In this document: positions 16,116-25,500 of the stretch, piece by piece | Layout: each line of letters opens with the position of its first letter | Numbering within the stretch: the stretch's first letter is position 1 | Source: G965205725 sp965205725 | GTDB lineage: Bacteria; Pseudomonadota; Gammaproteobacteria; Pseudomonadales; Halieaceae | NCBI GenBank assembly: GCA_965205725.1 | Contig: OZ242189.1 | Span: forward strand, 3,224,001 to 3,288,000 | Direction: 5' to 3' | Length of the DNA stretch: 64,000 nucleotides | Program-made: the position numbers and the translations under genes | Notes under the pieces: generated by a model | Database searches by the model: none | What the model saw: only the letters and a program-made list of their open reading frames with translations | What the model was told of the DNA's origin: nothing

Positions 16116-16177
16116 CGGCTTAGCATAGCCTCAAAAAATGGGCAGAGGCTACCGTTTTTGTGAGCTATGATGCGTGC

Positions 16178-16264
16178 ATGAGTGAACTTTTAGCTTGCCA
16201 CGGCTGTGATTTGTTGGTCGATGTTGGAGAATTTCAGCATGGCGCGGCCGGTCGTTGCAGATGA
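16178..16264 (+). CDS. 28-residue ORF resembling the N-terminus of PqiA, coupled to the Nudix gene
   Basis: ATG 16178 opens 28 codons whose sequence 'LLACHGCDLLVDVGEFQHG' closely resembles the first zinc-finger-like segment of paraquat-inducible protein A (CxxCD-LLV...G). Its TGA stop overlaps the Nudix ATG (ATGA). PqiA itself is over 400 residues with membrane helices, so this is a truncated remnant or a leader peptide. The resemblance is by eye; no membrane region follows in any frame. Confidence 0.4.
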   Translation: MSELLACHGCDLLVDVGEFQHGAAGRCR

Positions 16265-16821
16265 GGTTCTGTCGGGACTGCGGCGCGGCTCTTCAGAAGC
16301 GCGATACTCTCTCGCGCGGCAACTGGTGTGACGATTGCCAGCAATTTCTGGTTGACCATCCCTCGGTGATGCTGACCTGCTTCCTTGCCTGCGGTAAAAA
16401 GTTACTCTGGATACAACGCAAATTGGAGCCTCGCAGTGGTTTTTGGGCTATTCCGGGCGGTTTTATGGAGCGGGGCGAAAGCCTGGCTGAGGGCGCGGCG
16501 CGAGAAGTTTGGGAGGAAGCGGGTATACGACTTGCGCCGGAGAACCTTGAGTTTTATATGTCTGGCACCATCACATTTATCAATCAGGTTTATATTGCGT
16601 TTCGCGCACGGGTAGATACTGAAAGCTGCCAGCCGGGAGAGGAGGTACTGGCGGCAGCCTTCTGTTCTCGCGACGAGTGCCCCTGGGACCAGCTAGCCTA
16701 TCCAGCGGTCAATGATTCAATTCGCCAGGCCTACGATGATCTGGAGCAGGGTCGTTTTGGGCTGTATCAGGCGGAAATGACAGAGGAGATCTATCGGCTT
16801 GAGGGCATTGTCACAGACTGA
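16261..16821 (+). CDS. Nudix hydrolase with N-terminal zinc ribbon
   Basis: 186 residues from ATG 16261, inside an ATGA overlap; a TTG six bases earlier is possible. Two CxxC pairs at the N-terminus (CRDC and CDDC) form a zinc ribbon. The Nudix box GX5EX7REUXEEXGU is complete at about residues 66-89 ('GGFMERGESLAEG' then 'AAREVWEEAGI'). Such enzymes hydrolyse nucleoside diphosphates linked to another group, for example NADH, ADP-ribose or FAD; the exact substrate is not predictable. The final TGA stop lies at the junction with the terminal repeat of MITE copy B (GAC TGA GACC), so the insertion may have slightly altered the C-terminus. Confidence 0.88.
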   Translation: MRFCRDCGAALQKRDTLSRGNWCDDCQQFLVDHPSVMLTCFLACGKKLLWIQRKLEPRSGFWAIPGGFMERGESLAEGAAREVWEEAGIRLAPENLEFYMSGTITFINQVYIAFRARVDTESCQPGEEVLAAAFCSRDECPWDQLAYPAVNDSIRQAYDDLEQGRFGLYQAEMTEEIYRLEGIVTD

Positions 16822-16890
16822 GACCTTTGCACGAAAGCCATTTTACCGGGTCGCCTAAAAGCGCCTACGGTTGGTAAAATCGTACTCAAT
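16820..16890. mobile_element. MITE copy B, left half only
   Basis: Begins GAGACCTTTGCACGAAAG and matches the 59627 copy through 'CGTACTCAAT', then stops. The missing half is replaced directly by DUF924 coding sequence, so the junction is a deletion or rearrangement, not a clean insertion end. Confidence 0.88.
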
Positions 16891-17078
16891 CCCCAGTGGT
16901 TGAGTTGACGTGTTACAGCCCGCTCGATCAAGCCCTCAAATCGCTGCCTGATTTTCCGGTCGGTCTGCTCGCTGGAGTTAAACCACAGGCTCTGTTGTGT
17001 GGGCGCGCAGACCCCGTGTTGATCCAGTTTCCCAAACCAAAAATTGAGGACGCGCTCTATGTTTGTGCTGTCGCTCAT
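16891..17078 (-). pseudogene. DUF924 family gene, 5' fragment
   Basis: From ATG 17078 the frame encodes 'MSDSTNIERVLNFWFGKLDQ' and then 'WFNSSEQTDRKIRQRFEGLI', the characteristic opening of DUF924 proteins (about 180-190 residues long). After 63 codons it runs into MITE copy B and continues through it in frame, so two thirds of the protein are lost. Function of the family is unknown. The fragment is almost certainly non-functional. Confidence 0.75.
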
Positions 17079-17119
17079 TGTGGTAAGGTTAGCCCCTTTT
17101 TTAGCGACGAGCACCCAAA

Positions 17120-17254
17120 ATGTCTTTAGCAACAGCGATGCAGCCCGACCTTGCATTGAACCCGGACGAGTGCCAGATCAGCGATGGCTCTGGCCTGCAA
17201 TGGCTCTGGTCTGCAATGGTGTCCGAAATCCATCTGCTCAATGTGCTCGACTAA
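17120..17254 (+). CDS. Possible 44-residue ORF coupled to the alcohol dehydrogenase gene
   Basis: ATG 17120 opens 44 codons ending in TAA that overlaps the ADH start codon by one base (TAATG). The product (ends SAMVSEIHLLNVLD) has no signal or membrane segment and I do not recognise it. It may be a genuine small protein, a leader, or the tail of a lost gene. Confidence 0.3.
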   Translation: MSLATAMQPDLALNPDECQISDGSGLQWLWSAMVSEIHLLNVLD

Positions 17255-18417
17255 TGAGCGCCAACATTAATTTGCCCCGAATCTTGCGGGTTGGTGGTGG
17301 CGCTGCCAGCGAGCTGGCAGCTACCTTGCGGGAATTGGGTGTTGTCAGTCCATTGATTGTGACTGACCCCTTTATGGTGAGTCAGGGCTACGCCGGGCGA
17401 CTGGAAAGCCAGTTACACGAGGCGGGTATGGCTTTTGGTCTGTTTGCCGATTCTGTACCTGACCCCACCACGGATTCAGTGAACAACGCGCTCGCCGTAT
17501 TGCGCGGGGGCAACCACGATGCAGTGGTGGCACTCGGCGGTGGTAGTTCAATTGATACCGCCAAAGCTGCCGCAGTGATGGCTCAGCGCGATGAGCCGAT
17601 GCGCAGCTATAAAGTGCCGACCCTGATTGATACCGGATTGCCGATCATTGCTATTCCCACAACTGCGGGAACTGGCTCCGAAGTGACCCGGGTTGCTGTG
17701 ATCACCGACACCGACACCCAGGAAAAAATGCTCTGTATGGGTTTGGGACTCATGCCCGTGGCCGCTCTGGTGGATTTCGAATTGACACTGACCACGCCCT
17801 ATCGACTGACCGCCGACACAGGTATCGACAGTTTGTGTCACGCGCTGGAAGCTTATGTCAGCCGCAAGGCTAACCCCTTTACCGACAGTATTGCGCTTAC
17901 CGCTATGCGCAGTATCTACCAAAATATTCGTATTGCCTGCGAACAACCCGATAACCGGGAAGCGCGGGAAGCCATGATGCTGGCGGCCACTCAGGGGGGT
18001 ATTGCCTTCTCTAATTCTTCAGTGACCCTGATACATGGCATGAGTCGCCCGGTGGGGGCGTTTTTCCATGTGCCTCACGGTTTGAGTAATGCCATGTTGT
18101 TGCCGGAAATCACAGCCTGGTCGGTCGCTGCTGCTGCTCAGCGCTACGCCACGTCCGCCAGATACATGGGTATGGCTGACGCAGATGACAGTGGCGCAGT
18201 TGCAGTGGATAAACTGGTGGAGAGTTTGCGCCAGCTTAACCGTGACTTGCAGGTACCCACGCCACTGAGTTACGGCATTGACGAGGCCGTCTGGTTTGGC
18301 TCGTTAGAGACCATGGCAGAGCAGGCGCTGGCCTCGGGGTCACCAGCAAATAATCCGCGCATTCCGAAAGCTGCTGAAATTATTGAACTTTATCAGCGGG
18401 TATGGAATCCAGCCTGA
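17254..18417 (+). CDS. Iron-containing alcohol dehydrogenase
   Basis: 387 residues from ATG 17254; the frame is open further upstream but that part is not protein-like. Family motifs: 'VVALGGGSSIDTAKAAAVM' (NAD-binding loop), 'AIPTTAGTGSEVTRVAVITD', 'DTGIDSLCHALEAYVSRKAN' and 'HGMSRPVGAFFHVPHGLSNA'. The metal ligands expected in group III ADHs (Asp, then three His) are present in these stretches: Asp before 'SLCHALEAY', His in 'CHALEA', 'HGMSRP' and 'VPHGLSN'. It reduces or oxidises short alcohols, aldehydes or hydroxy acids with NAD(P); the substrate is unknown. It follows a small ORF with a one-base overlap. Confidence 0.93.
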   Translation: MSANINLPRILRVGGGAASELAATLRELGVVSPLIVTDPFMVSQGYAGRLESQLHEAGMAFGLFADSVPDPTTDSVNNALAVLRGGNHDAVVALGGGSSIDTAKAAAVMAQRDEPMRSYKVPTLIDTGLPIIAIPTTAGTGSEVTRVAVITDTDTQEKMLCMGLGLMPVAALVDFELTLTTPYRLTADTGIDSLCHALEAYVSRKANPFTDSIALTAMRSIYQNIRIACEQPDNREAREAMMLAATQGGIAFSNSSVTLIHGMSRPVGAFFHVPHGLSNAMLLPEITAWSVAAAAQRYATSARYMGMADADDSGAVAVDKLVESLRQLNRDLQVPTPLSYGIDEAVWFGSLETMAEQALASGSPANNPRIPKAAEIIELYQRVWNPA

Positions 18418-18659
18418 TCTTACGGTTCATCCGGGCACAACCCGGCACGCCAATACCGCTGGCTTTACTGACAGCAACTACAACGTCGCGCCAGTGGGTA
18501 AACGCAAAAATTGGCTACTCGATACCCAGGCGTTCGCGCCGTGGTTAACTCATAAAATGGTTGACTCATAAAATTGTCTCCAGTGAGTAATAATTAGTGC
18601 CGCACAGTATTGACGAGTGTTCTCGGGTGAACCATGTTCAGGGAGCGCCAATATTGAAT

Positions 18660-18848
18660 GAGACCTTTGCACGGAAGATGATGTCGCTTTCAGGCCAGGC
18701 AAAAACCCACGCAATGGGGAAGTTTATGGGTATCAATGACCGATTGAGTACGATTTTACCAACCGCAGGCGCTTTTAGGCGACGCTTTTAGGCAACGCTT
18801 TTAGGCAACAACAGCAGGCAGGTGACATGGCTTTCGCGCAAAGGTCTC
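18660..18848. mobile_element. MITE copy C (189 bp), TSD TGAAT
   Basis: Left end GAGACCTTTGCACGG, right end CGCAAAGGTCTC, with TGAAT flanking both sides (18655-18659 and 18849-18853). It is longer than its relatives because 'GCGCTTTTAGGC' has been tandemly repeated near the right end (around 18768-18806). Confidence 0.95.
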
Positions 18849-18963
18849 TGAATGTCTGTTTTGATCAAAGTTAATGCTATATCCATATAGAGAGTGGTTA
18901 TTTGAATGCGGTGAGATGATCGAATAAGCTTGCTCGCCCGAATAAACAGACCAGCGGAACCCT

Positions 18964-19590
18964 GTGGAATTAGATCTGGATACAGTAAATGCCGAGCTTC
19001 GAGACGCGAGCCCCGAGGTGATCGTTCGCTGGGCGCTGAACCAGGGACGGACAACGGTCGCAACCACCAGTTTTGGGCGCAATGCTGCGGTGATGCTGCA
19101 CCTGGTCAGCAGTGTTGCTACCTCGGTGCCCACCATTTGGGTCGATACGGGTTACAACCTGCGCGACACCTATATTGTCGCGGAACGCCTGATTAAGCAG
19201 TTGGGACTGAATATGCACGTCTATATTCCGGAAATGACCTCTGAGCGCCGCAATGCCATTATGGGTGGAGTGCCGACTGTTGAAGACGAGGAAATGCATC
19301 AGGAGTTCACGAGGCAGGTGAAACTTGAACCGTTTTCCAGGGCGGTTGAGGACCTCAAGCCGGAGGTTTGGCTTACGGGTATCCGCAAAGAAGAAACCGA
19401 GCACCGTCAGAGTCTGGATATTGTATCGGTCGATGGTCGCGGCATTCTCAAGGTCGCACCGATTTTTTTCTGGTCGGAGGATGAGCTTGAGGCCTATATG
19501 GAGGCCCATACATTGCCGACCTGCCGCCACTATTTTGACCCGACCAAGGTTCACGATGGCCGCGAATGCGGTTTGCATACTGCTGCCTAG
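18964..19590 (+). CDS. cysH: Phosphoadenylyl-sulfate (PAPS) reductase
   Basis: 208 residues from GTG 18964 (VELDLDTVNAELRDAS). The enzyme reduces PAPS to sulfite with thioredoxin in cytosolic assimilatory sulfate reduction. Seen: 'TTSFGRNAAVMLHLVSSV' (nucleotide loop of the PP-loop-like fold), 'PTIWVDTGYNLRDTYIVAE', 'EVWLTGIRKEETEHRQSL', and the C-terminal catalytic cysteine in 'GRECGLHT'. The paired cysteines of Fe-S APS reductases are absent, so a PAPS-type enzyme is inferred. It is somewhat shorter than the E. coli protein (244), mainly at the N-terminus. It stands alone, downstream of MITE copy C. Confidence 0.88.
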   Translation: MELDLDTVNAELRDASPEVIVRWALNQGRTTVATTSFGRNAAVMLHLVSSVATSVPTIWVDTGYNLRDTYIVAERLIKQLGLNMHVYIPEMTSERRNAIMGGVPTVEDEEMHQEFTRQVKLEPFSRAVEDLKPEVWLTGIRKEETEHRQSLDIVSVDGRGILKVAPIFFWSEDELEAYMEAHTLPTCRHYFDPTKVHDGRECGLHTAA

Positions 19591-19744
19591 CGTACCCCTC
19601 GGAAGTCGACCGTGTGTATTCTTGCAAGGAGCGCCTGCACGCCAGCGCGCTCAGCCGCAGTACCCTGCCAATATGCAACGCGCTTTTTGCGTACAGAAAA
19701 ATAGATTGGCAGCTCACCCCGGGGGGCAAGCTGCGGGTTGTCGG

Positions 19745-20206
19745 CTAAGCGACATTGGTTCTTAGCAGTGCCCTTGAGAGCCCCTCGACCAGGCCGTCGG
19801 TGTGTGACAGGTGCTCATTGACAGCCGCTATCTCTGTACGAACTTCCCTGGACTCCGCAGCTATGTCTGCACGAACTTCCTTTAACTCCGTTGACAGGCG
19901 CTCATTGACAGCCGCTATGTCTGCACGAACTTCCTTTAACTCCGTTGACAGGCGCTCATTGACAGCCGCTATGTCTGCACGAACTTCCTTTAACTCCGTT
20001 GACAGGCGCTCTACGTCTGCACGAACTTCCTTGAACTCCGTTGACAGGCGCTCATTGACAGCCGCTATGGTTGATAGGCGCTCCTTGACAGCCGCCATGT
20101 CACTGGACAGTTGCTCTTGACCACGAGTCATCCGGCCTGTTTGTGCGTACATGAAGCCAAAAATGGTCAGAACCGCTACGATGGTTGTTATTATGTCACC
20201 AGACAT
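19745..20206 (-). CDS. Small membrane-anchored coiled-coil protein with 18-residue repeats
   Basis: 153 residues from ATG 20206, preceded by an excellent GGGAGGT. A membrane helix at about residues 3-22 (DIITTIVAVLTIFGFMYAQ) is followed by an extended coiled coil of near-identical 18-residue units of the form VNERLSTELKEVRADIAA, encoded by 54-bp DNA repeats. The C-terminus is short and helical. Function unknown. Similar small helix-plus-coil proteins are often accessory genes that vary in repeat number. A longer upstream frame is not supported, since the ribosome-binding site fits 20206. Confidence 0.65.
   Translation of the reverse strand: MSGDIITTIVAVLTIFGFMYAQTGRMTRGQEQLSSDMAAVKERLSTIAAVNERLSTEFKEVRADVERLSTELKEVRADIAAVNERLSTELKEVRADIAAVNERLSTELKEVRADIAAESREVRTEIAAVNEHLSHTDGLVEGLSRALLRTNVA
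19860..20050 (-). repeat. 54-bp in-frame tandem repeats
   Basis: Near-perfect 54-bp units coding the coiled-coil heptads of the overlapping small membrane protein. About three full units and degenerate flanks are visible. Confidence 0.85.
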
Positions 20207-20466
20207 CAGCTGTACCTCCCATGCTATTGATGTGGTTGCCGTATACCCTGCGTTTTCTCCCCCGATTGTAGCACATAGGAGACAGACCACGCCCCCACCA
20301 GGTTTGCCGACATAAAAAACGCCGACCGGGCTTACACTGGCCAATAGAAGGCTGTGGCCCATGCAGTGCTTTGATCCAGGTCAATCCAGGGCTTTTTTTC
20401 ATGTGAGTTGAAGCTATACTGGTGTGATCGGCCCGATACGCGGCCCTGGGTCGTGGGGAATGTACA

Positions 20467-21627
20467 GTGATACTGCGGCGTACTGCAATGCTTGGTTTTC
20501 TACTGATTCTGGCAGCTTGTTCCAGCGAGCCTGTTCGCGTGGCAGATATTGAAATCATTGCGCCATTGTATCCAGATTCGTATTCCCCAAATCTTGAGGC
20601 CGCCAGCGTTGCGTTGCCGCCGCCCGAACTACTGGCTCTGAATGAGGAGATGCGTGATTTTGTCGATCGCTATGTCAGCTCAACACGGCACCCCAGACAA
20701 AAGTTGAATGCGCTTCACAGCGCACTGCGCAGTAGCGCGCTGTTAGATATGGACTACAGTTCCGTAGCAGACGGAACCGCCGCAGAGGTTTTCAGTCGCG
20801 GCACGGCCAACTGCCTGAGTTACGCCCATTTGTTTGTCGCTATGGCCCGTTACGCCGGGCTGGATGCCAATTATCACCTGTTGAATCTGCGGCCAGAATG
20901 GAGCCGACACGGGACTCACGTTGCTTTGCGACAGCATGTCAATGTGTTGGTGCGCCTGAATTCCCGTCAGCGTTATATGGTCGATATTGATCCAGTATCG
21001 CGTGCCAAGGTGTCGTCCAAACGAATTATTTCTGACCTCGAAGCGCTGAGTCTGCATCACAATAATTTGGCCATGGCCCACCTGTTTAAAGACGATCTGG
21101 AACCCGCCTATCAGCACTCGGTGAATGCGCTTCGCTATAGCCCTGATACTGATTTTCTCTGGATTAACCTCGGCGCGATATACTCGCGAGCCGGGAACGA
21201 TGCCGCAAGCCAACGGGCCTATGAAGCTGCGTTGAAACTGTCACCTGAATCACCATCGGCGATGAATAACCTGATGGTATTGCACACCCGGCGCGGAGAG
21301 AGCGAGCAGGCAAATTTTTGGGAACAACAGATACTTAAGCATCGTGATCGCAACCCCTACTATCATGCTTATCTGGGAGATAGCGCCGAACAGGCAGGTG
21401 ATTTGGAGGCAGCGACTGGACACTTCCTCGCTGCAATAAAACGCAAGCAAGATGATGCTGAACTCTACTATCGCCTGGGATTGCTCCACCTTGAGCAGGG
21501 CCAGCCGACTTTGGCGGCGGAGTACCTTCGTCAGGCTGTGGCAAATGCCCAACTGGTGACGGAGAGAAAGACGTATCAGGCGCTACTGGACCGAATGGCA
21601 GAGCCGACTGTTGCGCGTTTACTCTAG
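20467..21627 (+). CDS. Lipoprotein with transglutaminase-like domain and TPR repeats
   Basis: 386 residues from GTG 20467. Lipobox LAAC (Cys about residue 18). Residues about 60-180 form a transglutaminase-like core with 'GTANCLSYAHLFVAMARYAG' (catalytic Cys), 'HVALRQHVNVLV' (His) and 'MVDIDPVS' (Asp), the Cys-His-Asp order of the fold. The rest contains four to five TPR units ('ALRYSPDTDFLWINLGAIYS', 'DAELYYRLGLLHLEQGQP'). Secreted, lipid-anchored; possibly a peptidase-like or scaffolding protein of the envelope. It converges on the PPOX gene with 37 bp between. Confidence 0.8.
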   Translation: MILRRTAMLGFLLILAACSSEPVRVADIEIIAPLYPDSYSPNLEAASVALPPPELLALNEEMRDFVDRYVSSTRHPRQKLNALHSALRSSALLDMDYSSVADGTAAEVFSRGTANCLSYAHLFVAMARYAGLDANYHLLNLRPEWSRHGTHVALRQHVNVLVRLNSRQRYMVDIDPVSRAKVSSKRIISDLEALSLHHNNLAMAHLFKDDLEPAYQHSVNALRYSPDTDFLWINLGAIYSRAGNDAASQRAYEAALKLSPESPSAMNNLMVLHTRRGESEQANFWEQQILKHRDRNPYYHAYLGDSAEQAGDLEAATGHFLAAIKRKQDDAELYYRLGLLHLEQGQPTLAAEYLRQAVANAQLVTERKTYQALLDRMAEPTVARLL

Positions 21628-21664
21628 GAGCAGCGGGATTGCTGGCAGTGCGTTCACGATCCGT

Positions 21665-22042
21665 TTAAGCAGGTTTTACGCGGATATAGGCGCGACTATT
21701 TATTTTCCCGGTCAAGGTCGACAGGCAGTCGGTAATCCGCATTTGCCAGCCGTATTTGCCTCGCAATGCAGCCAGTGCCTGCTTGATGTCGGCGGGCTCG
21801 CTCAGTAATTCAGCGTCAGCATCAACCCAGTCGCCAGTGATCCTGCCACTCACAGTGCAGGCGGCAACGCGGGACTTCCCCGAGTTGCGCAAGCGTTTCA
21901 CCTTGCCAGCGTTGTTTGCTGAAAAAATATAAAACTGCTCGTCCTGTTCGGCGAACCAGACCGGAGTTGTCACTTCAGCGCCCGATTTCCTGAATGTTGA
22001 AAAGCTAAGGTAGTTGGCATTGGTCAGCGATTTTCGACCCAT
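21665..22042 (-). CDS. PPOX-class flavin/F420-type oxidoreductase-like protein
   Basis: 125 residues. The pattern 'YLSFSTFRKSGAEVTTPVWF', 'FYIFSANNAGKVKRLRNSGK' and 'VAACTVSGRITGDWVDADAE' is that of the pyridoxamine-phosphate-oxidase-like split-barrel family often annotated as PPOX class F420-dependent. Such proteins bind FMN, F420 or haem. No cofactor can be assigned here, and F420 is not usual in Gammaproteobacteria, so FMN or biliverdin-type use is possible. Cytosolic. Confidence 0.8.
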   Translation of the reverse strand: MGRKSLTNANYLSFSTFRKSGAEVTTPVWFAEQDEQFYIFSANNAGKVKRLRNSGKSRVAACTVSGRITGDWVDADAELLSEPADIKQALAALRGKYGWQMRITDCLSTLTGKINSRAYIRVKPA

Positions 22043-22259
22043 GTCACGTTCTCCGTATGCAAAGCTTTATTGTACATGTATCGCGCTTCAATCGGCGGTG
22101 CTTTTCTGGAGCACTTGATCTGGCACCCTCAGCGACGATTTGTTAGTCACGCATAAACTGTCCGGTTTTCACAGTACCCCGAAGAATAGCTGCCCGAAGA
22201 ACAGTGCTCTGTGGAACAGTACCCCGAGAGGGGGATAACTGCGGGGCGGGTTTGGTCGG

Positions 22260-22490
22260 CTGGTTAAACCTCGCGGTTTGGGCACGCTTTAGCGTGTGTT
22301 TTTGACCGCTGCGGAACTCAACGATTTTTCCCAAAGGAAAAATTCGGATTCAAACAGTCCTCGCGGAAAGCCTCAAAAACACCCGCTTGCGCAACCGTGC
22401 CCTGATTAAACCTTCAAGGTTTACCACCCGCCCACAGGCTGAATCTGCGCTCGTCTATGGCTTCGCCTGATTAAACCTCAAGATTGACCC
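22260..22490. repeat. Dispersed palindromic repeat, copy 1 with flanks
   Basis: The core palindrome runs 22280-22402 (123 bp): GGGCACG pairs with CGTGCCC, TGTTTTTGA with TCAAAAACA, and TTTTTCC with GGAAAAA around an AAA loop. The right flank (ACAGGCTGAATCTGCGCTCG) is also shared with the copies at 36.8-37.7 kb. It lies just beyond the 3' end of the autotransporter gene. Confidence 0.92.
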
Positions 22491-22522
22491 ACCTGCCCTG
22501 GCCCTAACCGAACAGCCTGAGC

Positions 22523-25500
22523 TTAAAAATGCAGCCGTCCGCTCAGGCCCAGCAGGTGTTCCGGGGCGCGCTGTTCACTGGCGTTGCGGCCGGCGAAGAC
22601 TTCCAGCTCCAGCCCGTCGGGACGCTCTAGCTGCATTCCCAGCCGCAGTTTTCTTGCCAACCCACCGGCCATCTCCAACTGGGCAAAGGGTCGCAGCCGG
22701 GTGAGTCGGTCTGACTGAACCAGTCCGTAGCTCAGGTTCAGCTCCAGCCGCGCGGTGGGTCGCTGCGCCAGCCCGCTGTCTTGCAGGGCCCGCTCGCTCT
22801 CCCACAGGGCTTGTGCTCCGCCGCCTGAGTCCTGTCCCCACACGGGGGTCAGGGTCAGCGCCAGACCTTGACCGGATACCCCTGGGTCTAACTGCACGGT
22901 CAGGCTCGCTCCCCAGGCTTCAAAATCACTCTCTTTGTGGGCCAGCAGCCCGTGGGCGCGCAGCGCGGTGCTCAGGCCGCGGCCATTGGCATACTCCAGC
23001 CCGACACCCACTTCGGCGCCTTCGCCTTCTTCGGCATCACCCCCGTCGACCCGCACGCCTAATTCCAGGCTGGTGCTTAAACGGGCCTCTGGCTGTACCT
23101 GCCAGTGGCGGCTGGCCTCCAGCAGCAACCGCGCCCGCCGCGCCTGCGCGGTCACCTCGGGCAGTCCGGGTACGTCTTCTGATTCCAGCTCGACAATAAA
23201 GGCGTCGGCCTTGAGGGCCAGCTCAAACTCGCCGGTTGAGTGCAGGGCCTGGCGCAGGCCCAGGGCCCCCAGGCGCATATCCAGGTCGGTCTCAAAGGTG
23301 GTGGCGCCGTGGCTCAGGGTGGCATCCCCCTGGCCAATACCGAGGAGTCCCCACAGGCCCAGCCCGTCCCTGGGCGACCAGTAACCGTAGGGATACACGC
23401 TGCTCAGGTCGGTCTCAAGCTCGCCGTCGGTCTCGCCGCTGCGGTAGTCGGTCTCGCCGCTGCTGTGGCTCAGTGCCACGCCCACCAGGGCGCCTGTCTC
23501 AAGCCGGTAGTCGAGGCCCAGATACCCTGAGACCACCTCGCCATCCAGGTCAAAGTCAGACTGGGGGCTGCCCTCAAAGTGGCTGAAGTCACCCCGTCCC
23601 CACAGGCTCCACTGGGCGGACGGCTCAGCCGTTGAGTCGTTTTCGTTCAAGTTCTGGCTCAAGTTCTGGCTCAGGCCGAGGGGGATCACAAAGGCGCTGC
23701 GAGCCAACTGCTCCCGGTCCGGCAGTTGGCAGGCATTGCCGACCGGGTTATCGCTCTGGCGGTCAGCGCTGGCGCGGTTCAGTCCGCCCATGCTGTCGCC
23801 CAAGTTGCCCGTGCTGCCCAAATCGCCTGAGCTGCCCAGATCACCCAGCCCAGCCGTGTGGACAGTGGCGGTGCTGGCACGAACGGTGTTGGCACTGGCT
23901 GTGTTGGTACTAACTGTGCTGTCGGCAGTCGTTGTGCTGTCGGCACTGTCGGCGGTGCTGTCGGAGTTGGCAGTGACGGTATCAGCCGAGATCAGGTTGG
24001 TGATGCTGGACAGACAGGCGGCCAGTGACAAGCCGCTGACGGTGCTTGTCTGCGGCCCGGCTGAGGCTGGTTTGAGGCGCTCGCCAATCGCATCTACGGC
24101 ACTGGCAGCCACGCTGCGACCAAAGGCCGCCAGATTAAGCTCCAGGGCTTGCTGGCGTGCGGCCACATTGGTTTCGACGGTGACTTGCACGCTGTCGCTG
24201 CCGCTGGCGCCGCGTGGGTCGGTGACCGTTAACCTGAACGTCAACACCGTATCGGTATCCAGGGCGTTCGGCGCGGTAAAGCTGGGGCTGGCGCTGTTGG
24301 CTCTGCTCAAGCTAACCGTTGGGCCGCCGGTCTGGGTCCAGGCGTAGCTGAGAGACTCGGTATCGCCTGGGTCGGGGTCCGTGCCGCTGCCACTCAGCGT
24401 AACGGCTGCGCCTTCATCGACGCTCTGGTCTGCGCCGGCATCGGCACTGGGGGCATCGTTGGCCGCAGTGACGGTAACAGTCACGCTGGCGCTGGCCGAG
24501 AGGCGGCCATCACTCACGGTCAGGCTAAAGCCCAGCACTGCATCAACGCCCAGTTCCGTCGGCGCGGTAAAGCTGGCGCTGGGGCTGTCGGCTCCGCTCA
24601 AGGTGACGTCCTGACCGCTGGTTTGAGTCCAGGTGTAGCTGAGGCTATCGCCTGTGTCGGGGTCCGTGCCGCTGCCACTCAGGGTGACGGTTGCACCCTC
24701 ATCGACAGTCTGGTCTGTGCCAGCATCGGCGCTGGGGGCATCATTGACGTTGGTGACGGTGACATTCACGCTGGCGCTGGCCGAGAGGCTGCCATCACTC
24801 ACGGTCAGGCTAAAGCCCAGCACCGCATCGGCACTCAGGCCCGTTGGCGCGGTAAAGCTGGGGCTGGGGCTGTCGGCTCCGCTCAGGGTGACTTCCTGGC
24901 CGCTGGTTTGAGTCCAGGCGTAGCTGAGGTCAGCTGCGTCGCTGTCCGGGTCAGTCGCGCTGCCATTCAAAGTGACGGTTGCGCCCTCGGTGACGGTCTG
25001 GGGCTGTCCGGCATTAGCAACAGGGGCGGCCGGGGCAGGAGCGGGGCCAGGACCAGGGGCAGGGCCAGGATCAGGCGCATCGTTGGCCGCGATGGTCGCC
25101 TGGGTGCTGGTGGCCGAGGAGTCCAGGGTGACCCCGGACGGGAAGCCCCCGCTGGGCGCGCTCAAGGTCACGGTAAAGGTCTCTTCGCCCTCGGTATCGC
25201 TATCGTCCGTCGTCGGCACGCTGAAGGTCTGGCTCAGGTCGCCCCCGCTCGCGTTCGCCGCGAAGGTCAGCGTGTCGCTGGTAGCGGTGAAATCGTTTGC
25301 CAGCGCCGTGTCGCCGGTTTCCACCGAGGCGGCGTAGTTCACCACGACTTCCGACCCCGGAGAAGCCGACAGGGTCACGGTGAAGGTGGCGGGATCGCCC
25401 TCATCGACCGAAGCGCTGGGGCCCGCAATGGAAACCATAACCGCTGGCGCATCGTTGGCCGCGATGGTCGCCTGGGCGCTGGTGGCCGAGGAGTCCAGGG

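Noticed and set aside
18383..18571. 62-codon ORF after the Fe-ADH gene
   Set aside because: Overlaps the ADH end in another frame; no start context and no recognised family, although its latter half looks protein-like.
19676..19745. GC-rich hairpin near 19710-19735 as a terminator for cysH
   Set aside because: Stem is plausible (GCAGCT/AGCTGC) but there is no T run after it on either strand.
22145..22175. Shared short motif TGTCCGGTTTT near 22160 and 31409
   Set aside because: Only about 11-12 bases; no inverted end or target duplication visible, so not called as a mobile element.
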